Source: Gnetum montanum
Lineage: Eukaryota; Streptophyta; Gnetopsida; Gnetales; Gnetaceae
NCBI GenBank assembly: GCA_015680685.1
Contig: MNCI01008625.1
Span: 54,974-118,973, forward strand
Reading direction: 5' to 3'
DNA: 64,000 bases
This document shows positions 11,101-23,269 of the stretch, piece after piece. A program made the position numbers and the translations under genes. Each line of letters opens with the position of its first letter. Within the stretch, counting starts at the first letter, position 1. Below the pieces are notes generated by a model that saw only the letters and a program-made list of their open reading frames with translations, ran no database searches and was not told where the DNA came from.

Positions 11101-12520
11101 GCAACTGAAACTGAATCTTTAACCCAATCTCCTTAGGTTGAATTTGCAGCATAACGGTTTTAACATTCATTTTATGAAATTTCTTATTGCAACTCGAGTG
11201 GGTGTTAGACCGTTGCATATTACAATCGCACCCTGTGACCTTTTATTATGATCCAGAGTCACCTATTGCAAGGGAACCTACACCCAAGTCTTCTAAAATG
11301 TTACTAGCCCATCAAAGTTCTATATCATTCGCAGCACTTTAAGAACAGCTACCATAGAATGAGCACTTATATTAAGTCTGTCTCATATTGTAAAGGTTTG
11401 AATAGATGTTCATTTGGTTGCATCTTCATAAGTTATAAATAACTACAATTAGAATAACAGCTGACTTTCCATAAGGATTCATGATTGATTCAGTTCCCCG
11501 CATTCACCAATCACACGATACAATTAAAAGCAAGTGTTGGCAACAGCATCAGTAAACAATTTCAACGCAATAGTATGCAATTAACCAAGAATCGGAAAGC
11601 TGCACTTGAGGCCTCGACTCGCAACACCGAAATTATCGTAAAGAACAAGGAAAACAAAGCCAAATAAAACACTCCAAGGCCGATCGTTTCTTATCCTAAA
11701 TAACTGTCCATGTGCATCAATAATCAATAGTAGAATTCTCCGTAAAGTGGAATCACGCAAGGAGACAATCGTGTGAAAATCAGAAAACTTTAACTACTAC
11801 AAAAAGAAAGAGAGCATAAAATAAATACTAGACAAGCATGTTATCACAAGAATGGCACCATCAAGCCAAATCAACAAATGAACGCTTGTGGCTTCCTATC
11901 TGGAATGTGAACGGATCGATGTACGCCCAATCATAGCATCCCAGGCCATTGCTACTGCTTTCTAAGCATTTTCAGCTTCCAAGGACGTGGCATTGGGCAA
12001 AAGGATGAACTTCAAAGTTCAAAGTAAATAACAAATTTCATCCGCAGTCAGGAGAAAACAAATAAATAAAAGAAATTTTTTTTCAAAATATCCCGATTAG
12101 ATGAGCTACACAATCCAGAAAAAAATCGAGCTCGAGCTCCTTATAAATATCAAAGAGATCTGATGAAACTATTAACACAGCACATGCTCCACCCTGATAA
12201 TGTACAACAAAAACAAGCCACGAATAAAAGGAACAGGAAATCGCATTGAACGTCTGAATCAAATCCCCAAATAATGTAAAAAAACCCAAGCCTCGACTAA
12301 AAGAACAAAGCTTTATTGTCGCTGGAACCTTAGAAACGAAGAAAAGTTTTGCCAGAAAACTCTTAAAATGCATATACGCATAGTTGCAAGGGCTGTGCCT
12401 GGTACGCCTCAAGACACAGGAGATTTGCAAAAATCGCAGCGCAGATCTTCCTGTATGTATTTATTTATAGGAGAAACACACCATTAGGGTTTCTTTCGCC
12501 TTTTCGTTGTTGGAAGGTTA
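11101..12520 (-). other. Possible host promoter, first exon and intron (minus strand, weak)
   Basis: On the minus strand a telo-box-like AAACCCTAA (12493-12485) is followed by a TATA box CTATAAATAAATAC (about 12467-12454), a layout common in plant housekeeping promoters. Downstream an ATG at 12430 opens a 115-codon frame (to 12083, MQISCVLRRTRHSP...) in sequence less AT-rich than its surroundings. The rest to about 11100 looks intron-like or untranslated. I do not recognise the peptide, and the ATG may not be the true start. Confidence 0.3.
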
Positions 12521-12689
12521 TATTATTTTGGCTGGATACGCTATTTCCGACCTAGGGACGAAGCGTCGGGGGTGAGGCCATCCAGCGCTTGCAGGGTTCT
12601 CTCTTAATTTTTATTTTGTCTGTCCAATCGCATTACTTGAATTTGTTGGTTGTATGCTTGGAGGCACCAACTTTATTGTTTTTGCGTTG

Positions 12690-12790
12690 AGGGTGAAGGG
12701 AGCGCTGGTGCTCGGCATTGAACCTGGCACCTCGAAGGGACGATCATACCAACTAGAGCGCTCTTTGTTAGGACCGGCTAACATAAGCCG
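12690..12790 (-). repeat. tRNA-derived SINE head (A and B boxes)
   Basis: Minus-strand GAGCGCTCTAGTTGGTATG matches an A box (consensus TRGCNNAGYNGG-like) and, about 30 bp on, GCCAGGTTCAATGCCGAGC contains a B-box match GGTTCAATGCC. The spacing fits a pol III promoter. No full cloverleaf or 3' tail was found. It may be a degenerate tRNA instead. Confidence 0.4.
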
Positions 12791-12799
12791 AAGTAACAA

Positions 12800-13059
12800 G
12801 TATGCATTGGTTTGTAGATGGAGTTTTTATCTTTGAGAGATCTATTTCATTTCTAAAACTATTTCATTTCTAAATTAAAATCATTTTACAATAGGAGATA
12901 CATAAATAATGAAAGAATTTATTGGAGAACTTCAAAGCTTGTCAAATTGACAAAACAATGAAACATAAGGGGCTAGTAGTAAGAATAAAAAATAAAGTAC
13001 ATCAACATATCCCATCAATAATAAAAAAGCTCCAATAATAGCCATTGATTGCTAAAAGT
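12800..13059. other. No gene recognised
   Basis: AT-rich spacer between the SINE-like head and the LTR of element H. Confidence 0.5.
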
Positions 13060-13912
13060 TTTAGTAAAGAATTGCAATATTGTATTTATAATGTCATAGC
13101 AACGATATCATAGCTCAAGATATGATGTTGTAAATGCGATGTAATGGGTCATGGTTATACCTATAAATGCAAGTCCACCATCATGTCTGACTAACCTTTT
13201 TGTCAAGTAGTAGCCAAACTCTTGCAGTTTGTTTTCAAGATTTTAGAGATAGTTTTGAGTGCTCATAATATGGTGACTAATGGTTGGTTATCTAGCATAT
13301 TTATTTGAGTGGAGTATATATAGATGCATTTCATGAATGATAATAAAGATCAAGATTAGTCTGCACCATTGCAACATTTCACTTAGATTAGATTTACATT
13401 TTTATGTCATTTATATTTACAATGTCATTTGCTTTTTCCATGTTCATTAGTATTATCAGAATAAGTACAATTGGTTTTGAGTGTTAATGTATAATCATCT
13501 AGTAATCCAATAGTAGCTTTACTTGATTTGTTTAGTGGTAAAGTTGCTTGGTAATCCCAATGGTAGTTATACCAGCCTAGGACATGTATGGAAGACCAAG
13601 AACATATGCTTATCACTAGTAGGCTAGAATAGCATTTCATTTACATTATTTTTTAGTTAATAGAAATTATATTCATTTCATTATGTTTCACTTTAGCACT
13701 TTAAGAGCCAATCAACATTAATTAATCATATACCTTACCATAAGTTAAATCATATAGTTACACTTTGCTAACTTTGGTAGGAAGACAATGATCATGGACT
13801 CATTATCAACATGCTAGTATATACTATTGTCGCATCAACAAATTTTGATTTGGTCATGCCTAGACACTTATGACTTGTATGGTTGGGTATTTAGAACTTT
13901 TGTTGCTCATCA
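13060..13912 (+). repeat. 5' LTR of element H (left end approximate)
   Basis: Ends TTGTTGCTCATCA at 13912, the family terminus, followed by a primer site. It keeps one GATATCAT motif (13104-13111), a TATA-like CTATAAATGC near 13160 and AATAAAG near 13343. Closest relative in the window is the LTR of element I (54158-54982). Too diverged to place the start exactly. Confidence 0.6.
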
Positions 13913-13932
13913 TTGGTACCATCTCTTGGGAT
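13913..13932 (+). other. Primer-binding site of H (tRNA-Asp type, degenerate)
   Basis: TTGGTACCATCTCTTGGGAT directly after the LTR end. It aligns with TTGGCACCATTACCAGGGA of element B and with the plant tRNA-Asp 3' end complement (TGGCGCCGTTGCCGGGG) after several transitions. Confidence 0.55.
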
Positions 13933-14053
13933 GGTGTCAATATAAACTAGTTAGTTGATTTTATTAAGAGTTCATTATGCCAATACATTAAAAGATTTAT
14001 TTTCCAAATATATAACAATTTCTAAACACATACTTAAGCAATAATTAATTAAA

Positions 14054-16030
14054 ATGACATTAACACCAAAAGCTAATTCTCCAATTGTTATTAATATTAA
14101 TGAAAGCAATGATAGAATTCACAATGAAGAAAATTGAAATAGACAAATGCAAAAAAGAATTTTCTATGCTCATGTTGATCCATACTATTATAACTTTACC
14201 TTTATCTTTCATCGGGATGAATAATTTAGATGGAGAGACTTACAACCTAATGTTTTATCACTTCTAGAGCATTTAGCTCTCTCCATGCTTCAAGTAACAC
14301 TTCTTAGATCAGGTCTTTGTCACACACATGAAGTTTATTAGGTTACAAAGAACATGACTAGACCCTATTAGCCAACAGAAGCCTAAATTAGAAGAGATGT
14401 TATTATGAAAGCTAGGTATAAACAAGAAAATGATAAATGAGCATCTCAAGCAATCATAATCTCTCAAAAGAATGATACTAAGTATTAAGTTGAAAATTCT
14501 TATGATAACTAATATAATTCTTATGATAACTAATATAATTCTTATTTACCTATTCTAGATGTTGAAGATTTTGTGCAACAAAAGCTACATTTCACATTAG
14601 TTAAGACACCTAGAAGAGATATGAAAGACCCCAAAACCTATAGGTACCCAAGGTGAAGAACCTCGAGCAAATGAAAACCAAGAGGCCATAATAGGAGAAC
14701 TGGCCAACATCATTCTCCAAGTCCTTCATCAAATTCATTAATAGACTTTAACAAGGGAGAATGTAGAAATGAAAAAAGAGCACCATGAAGGAATTAAGAA
14801 TGAGCACTTGACAAGAAGAAAAGAAGAGCTCACAATAGAACCTAGAGAGAAGAAGACATCATGATGCAATTGAATTTGAAGAAGAAGATGATGAGAAAGG
14901 GAGTAAAGGCATAAAAGAAAAGCTCAAGAAGAACATTAGAGGAATCATTACTACAATTAATATAATGAACATGATGATTATGATGAACTCGTATTAGCTA
15001 TAAGAAGCATGAGTACTAGTAATGAGACTGTGCGTATTGCAACAAGGAATTAAAGGGATAGGCAAATCAAGTGGCCAAACATGAATAACATTTTCAAATT
15101 TAAAGAAAGATACAATGCTAATCCACAACGCTAACTTCAAGTCTTCCATGATGACTGTTCACTTCATAATATCAAGAATGAATGACAAAAACTTAAGCTA
15201 TTCCCAAGAATGCTTATTAAAGAAGTAGAGAACTAGTATAGATCATTAGAACCAAAGTCTATTTAAAGGTGGAGCTAAATGCTAGAATTATTTAATGACA
15301 AGTACTAGACACACTCAAGAGTGTCCAACCTACGAAAGCAAATCCAAGAATTGAAGCAAGGAACTCATGAATCCCTTGACATAACAATGAGTGGATATCA
15401 TTCATGCTTACATTAATGCCTAGGCCATGAACTTTCTCAAAGGGGATGGTTGAGGCATATAATTGATGGATTATAAAATAAGACTAGGGAGACCTTGGAG
15501 TTTATGCCTAATGGAGATTGTCAAAAATGAAAGCCCATCATATATAAAGATTACTAGATCAAGTCACAAAAAAGAAGAAGAGTTAAAAAGAGAGAGTATA
15601 CAAAGGAATACAATACAGATCCTTCTTTCTGAAAGAGAGATATTAGGGTATGTGATACCCAAGAGGAAGAATCAATGGAATGCATGATTCAAAGAAAGAT
15701 CTTACCAATTCAAAAACTTGTTAATGATATCACTACAAAGGTTGAAAAGATGTGGGACTTTGTGAATGAAAAACTTACAATTGGATTGAAGATTGTAGAA
15801 GAAAAGATTAAGCAAGCATTAACTAAGGAAAAAGACAGAAAGAAAAAGAAGAAAATTCAAGAAGATAAATACAACTACAAAGAAAAATTTGTAGTCATCA
15901 ATGAGGTTACTAATTATAATCCATGAGATGAAAATGAATGTGATCTATGTTAATACAAACATCCTAAGGGATGTTTTCTAATTATGACACATTTGTAGGA
16001 ATTAGGAGTGTATGTATTGAACTTGAAATT
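14054..16030 (+). pseudogene. Decayed gag of element H
   Basis: An ATG at 14054 opens the family gag: in changing frames it gives HVDPYYYNFTFIFHRDE (N-terminal conserved box, about 14165-14220), the Ty3 gag core (NNIFKFKERYN, KLKLFPRMLIKE, RSLEPKSI, MLELFNDKY, VSNLRKQIQELKQGTHE; about 15085-15370), the segment CLGHELSQRG..RHIIDGL (about 15417-15475) and a remnant of the cysteine motif (KHPKGCF, about 15957-15980). Numerous stops and frameshifts; non-functional. Confidence 0.75.
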
Positions 16031-16544
16031 TGTGAGAAAACAAATGCATAGAGGGTTATCTTATTCATAAGATAACTATAGAAAATCTTATCAATAATAA
16101 CCAACCACAAAAGTAATATTAATAATAGTAACTTTGACATTCAATTATTTGATTTGCTAGTGTTCATGACTAAGTGTAGTTTTGACATGGTTCCATTAGA
16201 GTTTGAACATCAAACTCTTCATAAACTTATCATGGAGCACCTTTTCATCTTCCAGAGGCCTTTAAGGATCATTTGAGTTCATAACATAGCTTATGATCTC
16301 CATTCTTAATGATCATAAAAAGGTCAAGAACCAAAATTTCTCCAACTATTGGAGTTGACATGAATTTTACATCAGTGCTCCCCTTGGACCATCATGATTA
16401 TGTCACTAATACCAAAGCTATATTTTGGCCTCAAATTAGGTCCCATAGGATTTAAAATAATTCATCCAAAGCCTATATGACATCACATGCTTCAAATTTT
16501 GGCATTTGGGTAGTTTGACCATGGGATTAAAATTTTTCTAACTC

Positions 16545-17779
16545 TAGATAACATTAGTGTTGATGCTAGCATTAACATTAACATTCATGTCACCTAAAAA
16601 AACTCCCCTAAAAGCATTATCCTTTGCAACATTTCAAAGGTCTACAAGTCTCCAATAATGGTCCCTAACCATCCTAAAAAAGATAAGAATTAGTTTGGAC
16701 ACTTTTGGTAAGTTTTGAGGGCCCAAAAGAGGTATTTTTAGCTAAGTGATGCTAAGTGATGTTCAAGCTAACATCATAATCACATAGAAACATCCTTAAA
16801 AGTGCCATATTTGATAGCATCTCAGGATTTTATTGGCTCCTAGTAATGGACCATAATCATCTCAAAAAGAATGGACATCAATTTAGACATTTTTGGTAGC
16901 ATTTAAAGGCCCAAACTAAGGTGTTTTTAGCTAGCTAATGCAAAATGATGTTGAATCCATCATCAACTTTACCTATAGAAACACCCATAAAACACCATCT
17001 TTGGTAGCATCTTAACCTTCTAAAGGTCCTTAGTAATGCTATCTAATCATCCCAAAAAGGATGAGTATTAGTTTAGGCACTTTCAATAGCATTTGAAGGC
17101 CCAAACTAAGGTGTTTTTGGCTAAGTGATGTTAAGCAAGATTGAAGCCATCAACATCATCTACAAAAACATCCTTATAAGCACCATCTCTAGTAGTAGCT
17201 CAGGCTTCTATAGGTTCTTGGTGATGGTCCTAATCATCCCCAAAAGAATGGACATTAATTTGGATACTTTTAACAATGTTTAGAGGCCTAAATTAAGGTG
17301 TTTTTGGCTAAGTGATGCTAAAGCTAGCATCTGCATCACATATAGAAACACCATCAAAAATACCATATCTAGCAACATCTCTGACTTCTATAGGTTCCAA
17401 GTGATGTCTTCTAACCATCTCCAAAAGAATTGGCATGATGTTGGACATTTTTTGATAGTGTTTAGAGGTCCAAACTAAGATGTTTGTAGCTAAGTGATGC
17501 TAAGAGATGTTGAAGGTAGCAGTAGTGTCACCTATAGAAACATCCTTAAAAACACCATCTCTAATAGAATCTTGGACTTCTACAAGTCCCTAGTGATGGT
17601 TCCTAACCATCCCCAAAAGGATGGGCATCAATTTGAACACTTTAGATAGCATTTAAAGGTCCAAACCAAGGTGCTTTTAGCTATGTGATACTTAAGCCAA
17701 TGTTAGTATCATCACTAACATTAACTATAGAAACACCTTTGAAAACACTATTTCTAGTAGCATTTCCTTACTTTGTAGG
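16545..17779 (+). repeat. ~187-bp tandem array in the 5' LTR of E (about 6.5 units)
   Basis: The core GGCCCAAACTAAGGTGTTTTTGG and variants recurs at about 16717, 16905, 17095, 17281, 17464 and 17653, a spacing of 183-189 bp. Each unit also carries TAGAAACACC..TAAAAACACCAT, GGTAGCATCT and CCCAAAAGGATGG blocks. Units are visibly diverged. The array ends where D inserted. Confidence 0.9.
17775..17779. repeat. Target-site duplication GTAGG (left copy, element D)
   Basis: GTAGG directly precedes the TGTAACATCC start of D's 5' LTR. The same five bases follow D's 3' LTR at 35671-35675. Confidence 0.92.
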
Positions 17780-18321
17780 TGTAACATCCCCATTCCCAAA
17801 TGGTGCTATTGCATAACAAAGATGATGCCCCTTTATAACAAGTGTTATTGTTATCTTAACAAAAACCTGAAAGGGTAGTTGTAATTAAGACCTGAAAAGG
17901 CACATTGTAATAATGGACATGCCTCTTGAAGTAACCTTTGGGGGTTTGACCTAAGGCATTTATATCTAGGATTAGAAGTCAAGTCATGGGATTTGGGTGA
18001 AGTGGGATAGGAAGAGGACTATCCATCCCTTTTGGCTGAGTTGTAAGCCTAACCATGATGGCAGTGCTGGATTGCCTCTAAGGGGATAGATGTCGAATGA
18101 ATAAAACCCCAAGGAACACTCTTAGAGCATGATCAAGATACTCCATTCTAGATCAATAAAGCATTCTTTTCTTCTCTTTCTGCACATTCTTTGTTATTTT
18201 CTTTATGCATAATATTGAATGTTACATATATTTAACATTTGGCATATCTTCTTCTTACGCATAATGTCTAATATAATGTATATTTGATGTTTTTCATGAC
18301 ATCCAAGGATGGGATGTCACA
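17780..18321 (+). repeat. 5' LTR of element D (542 bp)
   Basis: Terminal TGTAACATCC and GGATGTCACA form the short inverted repeat. AATAAAG near 18155 is the likely polyadenylation signal. The same order of blocks (CCCAAATGGTGCT, GTAACCTTTGGGGGTTTGACC, CTCTAAGGGGATAGATG) occurs in the 3' LTR. Confidence 0.92.
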
Positions 18322-18337
18322 ATTAGTATTAGAGCAA
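18322..18337 (+). other. Primer-binding site of D (initiator tRNA-Met type)
   Basis: ATTAGTATTAGAGCAA directly follows the LTR. It is a transition-decayed form of the common plant site TTGGTATCAGAGCC. Confidence 0.75.
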
Positions 18338-19713
18338 ACCACGACTCAAAGGCCATGTAGAACCATGGGCCAACTGCAACATGAATCTGATAATGAACCA
18401 TGAGGCCACAACATAGGGAAAGTCATTGATCATCACTAGATGCAACATATGTTTGAGATGTAAGCTAGAAGATGTCGTTCCATTGGTTTCATGAATAATG
18501 GATCAGACATCTATAAAAGATGAATATCCCACTAATCAACAAAATTATTTCATGGATATCCTTGATCGATAAAGATCTAATTACACCTCATCAAGATTCA
18601 TTAATTACAAGAAATGTTAGTCAGAGAAGGATACACTAGTCTAGGTAACTCTTACCTATTTTAATACTATAAATACTAATTGATTAAAAGCATCGTTAAG
18701 TTTCTCCTAAAAAGTTAGTAACCATGATTTAAAATGATGTTGTTTTGTTGAAACTCATTATCCTAAGCAACTTAGAGGTTTTAATTAGGCTACACTTAGT
18801 GACAAAACCCCCACCTTCACTTTTAGCCCCCATTTGATGGTCGCCATCCTCTACTATACCTATTTGCTCCTATAGTGCCCTACTACCACCACTTGTGGCC
18901 TTGGGCCCCTATTGCTACTGCAAGTCTCTAGGGCTACTACCATCTCCTACCATCCACACCATTTCCCCATCGCTAATTCCTCCATCGCAAATTCCTTTGC
19001 TAGCATCATCTTTCCCGCAGATGATCATAGTTGCTTCCCTCTACAAGCTATCACTCCTACAAATGTCCTCTTGCCTCATCATGCCTTCTTGTGTATAAAT
19101 TTGTGCTACCCCTTCTTCACACCTCGCCTGGCTATGCTACTGTCATTACCACTCCTTCGTGCTTTGCAACACCTACTACCACTATTGTTCCCATGCCTAT
19201 AGTCTACCATCATACTTGCATAAATGCTTGCGTACCATTGAAACCATCATTGCATTTTCATTGCCTACTATGTAGGCCAATTTTGTTGTTGGTTGCACTA
19301 CCATTGTCATCCCTTCACCATCACTAAAAAATCCACCATGATTTTTGGCCATCTATAGTGCCATCAGACATTAATAGCACCACTAATAAAGGGCACCTTT
19401 GGTGCTTCATAGGCACCAATGATGTCGCTCATAAAGGGCACCTCCAACACTCTGTGAGCATCGATGGTGCCACTGATAATGACCACCTCTAGTGCTAGAA
19501 ATCTTTGATACCAATGCATGTGTCATTCCTACCTTCGGTTACTACCCTATTGCTAGGACTATGGGCTACTCAGTTCTACTTAGGCTATTGTGGCTCTTGT
19601 TGTGGGCCATGCAAGCCCTAATGTGGGCTATGTGGACACTTGTGTAGGGCACAAAAGCCCTATTTGAGATAGCACAAGCCCTTGTGGGGGTTGGGAAAAT
19701 CCTACATGAGTTG
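18338..19713 (+). other. Internal region of D, left side: no recognised gene
   Basis: No gag or pol motif found. 18780-19330 is C-rich and open in several frames (for example 18912-19202 and 19031-19327), but the peptides are low-complexity and unrecognised. 19380-19480 holds short direct repeats of AAAGGGCACCT and 19560-19690 repeats of AGCCCTA/GGGCT. The right limit is where the truncated LTR of B begins. Confidence 0.5.
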
Positions 19714-20011
19714 TTCCGTACAAAAAATTGTGTTCAGGTACAATATTTGCTCAAATAGAGATTTGTTCACTTTGGAGTTCCTACTGCAGGCACATGGAAA
19801 ATATTCTATCTCTGGAGGGATCAAAATGCTAGAGTTTCACTATGGTCTAGGCCTAGAATGAGAAACAAGGGAGATCTGCCTCTTATTTATAGACTTGGTG
19901 GTGCACCGCGATATCGCGAGGGACAACGCGATATCGCATACGCGATATCGTGTGGGATGCAATATCGTGGTGGACGCGATATCATGGCCCATGTGATATC
20001 GCATCCCATCA
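19714..20011 (-). repeat. 3' LTR of B, truncated
   Basis: Begins (minus strand) TGATGGG at 20011 after the tract TCATGGGGGCA. A GATATC palindrome array occupies 20002-19908 and the TATA box CTATAAATAAGAG 19892-19880. Similarity to the other LTRs stops after TTGTACGGAA at 19714, so U5 is missing. Confidence 0.85.
19908..20002 (-). promoter_or_regulatory. GATATC palindrome array upstream of the LTR TATA box (B 3' LTR)
   Basis: About six copies of GCGATATCGC or one-step variants (GATATCGTG, CAATATCGT, TGATATCG) lie within 95 bp. They end about 20 bp before the CTATAAATA box. Same position and motif as in the LTRs of C and G. Confidence 0.8.
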
Positions 20012-21810
20012 TGCCCCCATGACTGAATAAAAACTCATCCTCGAGTTCCTTACAATAATATCGGGAAGGTATGGGATTATTGACGTGGATGGAACTAATG
20101 GTGAATGGGATGACATGTGAAAGGATCATCATTACAAGACATGAAAAAACTGGTGTTTATAACAACAAGAGTGAACACCTTATTACATTTGACATCAGGC
20201 CTTATTTGGTAGATGAGAGAGAAGAGAGAAGAAGTCTGCTGCTGCCAACGCCAGGATTGCACCTTTCATTATCTATCCATACACGCACCATCAATCTTGT
20301 TCCTTGCAAAGCTGCTTCAGCATCGATCCATTCTGAGTATTCCTTCTAGATCCAATCCATTGTTGTATGATTGCCATTTGCACACACAACAAAATCTTAT
20401 ATTAGCAAGGGTAAATGAATTTCAATGTAGTTGATACCTTGCTTCGGTGAAAGTTCCATTGGCTGAGTTGTGGTATGATTGATGCGAGTCTGGAGATATA
20501 ATAGTGGTAACTACCAAAGGTGTAGGGGCTAGGAGAAAATTGAAAAAATAGGGCCCCATACCCCCATCACTAATCGTGAACCTCCAGTAGTGAGAGAATG
20601 GAAAAAGAAAAGGAATAAGAAAGATGGATAAAAAGAGACAACGNCAAAGTAGGCTCATGCCCTTAATGCCCTGGCAAACCGACATTCAAAGAGTTTGTAG
20701 GCTCTAGGAATGTCCTATGGAACAAGAGTTAAAGTCTTAACCACAAGAATTTACCAAAAAGAAAACGATGCATCCAGCAAGATATACACTAATGATACAA
20801 CTAGCAATGAGGTGAACAATGGAGAGAGAATGATGGAAAGAAGAGGATGGAATGGAATCTCAAGAACAAGGTGATGTACAACCCCTTGTGAATTTGATGA
20901 TTAATGTGACTTAGCATCTCCCATTCCAAATCTGGCCTCAAACAAACCACATCCAGTGACTTCACATCAATGCATTTGGCCAATCCATCCACTCAAAGTA
21001 ACAAGAATGCCTTCACCCAAGAGCCACTACCATTCCAACAAAACGAAGGAGGAGAGAATGGGAAGTGAGAAGGGCCTTAGTTAGAGGGAAAATGTTTATT
21101 TTAATTCCATAACTAGTGCTTGTAGCCCAAATGATTATTTCATCTAAAGGGTGTGCTTTGAATTGCCATAGTTTTTTTTTTGTGTTTGTATTTTTCATGG
21201 GAACCACACCATGCAAAGACTATGTTATTTTTATTTTGCTCAGCTTCCCAATGAGATTGTAACATCGAAATGATAAGGAAACCCAAGAAGAAAACATCCA
21301 AGCACCCAAGAGAATGGCCAACACAAATGCATCAAGTTCCCTTGAAGTCACACCCTTTCCAATCCTTGAGTCCTTCCTTAGTTTGAGAAATGCCCAGTCA
21401 CTGATTCGTTTAAAGTTCTTATTATTGGAAGAAGGGGACTGTACATTTCCCCAGCCGAGAGAGACCATAGAATTTTGTGGATACATGGATGAAGTGGACT
21501 CATTGCCTATCATATCAAAAGAACCATACCTTAGTATCAACATCATAACTGAAAGGTAAAAACCAAACATTAGCAATCAATAGAAAAATAGTTCATACCA
21601 TCATGAAGAACACTTATTAAATGATAAACTTGACAAGATGGATAACACACACACACGAAGAAATGAAAAAGTACAATGATGTTGTAAGAAAAAAACAAGA
21701 AAAGTTAAAAAAAATTGTAAGAAAAAAATGTGCAAAACAAAAATGTGTAAAACAAAAATGTGTAAAAAAAACTTAAAAGAACTGAGGGCCTCCAATGATT
21801 AGCATAGGTG
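20012..21810 (-). other. 3' non-coding region of B
   Basis: About 1.8 kb between the coding end and the polypurine tract, collinear with 45854-47784 in G. A short ORF-like segment (about 20390-20190) resembles G at 47400-47610: both have an acceptor-like or near-acceptor site, an ATGG and a hydrophobic end (GAILALAAADFFSLL here). A purine-rich tract AGTGATGGGGGTATGG lies near 20570. Single n at 20644. No other gene. Confidence 0.55.
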
Positions 21811-22008
21811 GCCATCTCCCCCATGACTGAATGGAAAGGGAGAGATTCGAAATAATGAATGTCTATTTGAATTTCTTAGAAGTGTCTAACTTCTCTCGAT
21901 TGATGTTCTTAGATTAAGGGGTGGAAGTTGGCGACACTCATACTCCAATGTATCTATGCCTTCGTTGTTAGCGTGAGTTGCTCCCCCAGTTTGTTCCATG
22001 CATGTTGG

Positions 22009-22749
22009 TCAATTGCTCTTTTGATTAGTTGTCAACCATGGGGTGTCCACTACTTGTGTGGTTGCTACATACAGGCACCTTTGTATTGGTGTTTCTAGGG
22101 CACATCGATTGCATGGAAGAGATGCCGAGCATTCCTCCATGTCATCACCCTTTAAGTCACTGTATGTGATACATGGAACTTTCTTCTTCTCGGTCTTTCC
22201 ATAAATGTTTATCTTAGATATTTCCAAGGAAAGATCATGGATCCCTAGGCATGCATCTACTATACTTAGCCATGCCCTTCGCATTATAATTGGGAAGTCC
22301 TCGTTGTTATTGTTGACTTCTATCACCAGGAAATCAGCTGGGTAGGACCAACCACACATAGTGGTAATGATGTCCTCCACTAATCCCAAGGGAATGGTGA
22401 TGGACTATTCAGCCAGCTCTAGTTGAATGTTGCTCTTCTTGAGTTAGGGTAGGTTCTAGGCTTGATACATTTCTCTTGAGATTAAGTTGACTCTAGAACC
22501 TAAGTCAAGAAGAGCCTTATGTGGTTCGTTCCCAACGACTTGTAGATAGATTAAGGGACTTTCAAGATCAGAGAGTTTCCTAGGAAGGTGGCCTACCTTG
22601 ATCCAGTCGGTAATGGTATGCGTTAACATAACCATATGCGTGAAGCTCTGTTGTTGGATTGAAGGGAGCCTCGAAGTCTTGTATGTCCGAGGAGTGTGCA
22701 TAGACTCAATCGCTTGTGGTTGTGAGAGCTTGTANGGAGGAGTGTGCAT
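22009..22749 (-). pseudogene. Retroviral-type aspartic protease remnant (element B)
   Basis: On the minus strand HLPRKLSDLESPLIYLQVVG leads to the active-site box KALLDLGSRVNLISREMYQA (about 22516-22459). Athila-type proteases have LLDLGASVNL at this point, so the glycine-neighbouring residues have changed. After a short break, GLVEDIITTMCGWSYPADFL and DFPIIMRRAWLS (22386-22270) give the second half with the I-G-R-type motif (here MRRAW). The tail holds a Cys-rich segment (CNRCALETPIQRC). The reading then goes straight to the coding end at 21811 with no reverse transcriptase. One duplication around the n at 22735. Confidence 0.75.
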
Positions 22750-22782
22750 AGACTCAATCGCTTGTGGTTGTGAGAGCTTGTA
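22689..22782. repeat. 46-bp direct duplication around a single n (assembly join)
   Basis: 22689-22734 is repeated at 22737-22782 with the n at 22735 between them. It falls in the gag-protease linker of element B and breaks the frame artificially. Confidence 0.85.
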
Positions 22783-23269
22783 TGGGCTTTTGGTTTTGAA
22801 GAAAGGTCTTCTCTTCTTGTAGTTGTTAGAACCAGCAACGTGTTGAATTTTTATGGCTCTCGTAGCATTACGTTGCTGTGGTTGAGTGGGGAGTTCCCCT
22901 TACATTGTTGGAGTGGGTGGTAATGGGACTACCGGTGTAAGAGTGGTGGATGGATTCGGAGGATGGTACATGCGTGGAGTGTCTCCCGTAGGAGAAGGAG
23001 TCCTAAATTACTCCCGAACTTAGTAGTGATGTTGTGAAGTTGTGTGACCCATAGAGTCACTTGGAGAAACCGGTTGCTGCATGTAGTAGCCATAAGGATC
23101 TGGTTGCCAGTAAGGGTATTGCTATCTAGGCGATGGCATCCTCCAAGACTGTGGGTGTTGCCACAGCTGATGTTGCCTGATGGGTTGTTGTGGAGTTCCA
23201 CCTAGATAGTACGTTAACGGTTGGTGGAACTATCTCAAGTTACCTTGGGGATAAGATAACCTTTGGGGT

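Larger units (their letters stand above)
13060..16130 (+). mobile_element. Element H, left part: Athila-like gag-PR element, interrupted by E
   Basis: Contains a degenerate 5' LTR, a tRNA-Asp-type primer site and a heavily mutated gag. The reading stops in the proline-rich gag tail at about 16120 and resumes in the matching place after element E, at 52512-53206 (same order as in G, 44440-45205). E therefore inserted into H, which makes H the oldest element of this nest. The left limit is approximate, judged by alignment with the LTR of element I. Confidence 0.7.
16131..17779 (+). repeat. 5' LTR of element E, first part
   Basis: Aligns with 48911 onwards: lead-in TGTTCATGACTAAGTGTAG near 16160 against TGTTCATGATTAACTGAG near 48939, then CTCTTCATAAA, AGAGGCC and CATCATGA blocks in the same order, then the 187-bp array. 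It is cut at 17779 by element D. The remainder is at 35676-37242. Confidence 0.75.

Noticed and set aside
19908-20002. CRISPR-like array or origin from the GATATC repeats
   Set aside because: Units are 10-bp palindromes without uniform repeat-spacer structure, in plant LTR promoters; no cas genes.
20071-20434. Overlapping plus-strand ORFs near 20.1-20.4 kb
   Set aside because: They are antisense to B's 3' non-coding region and polypurine tract, with no homology.
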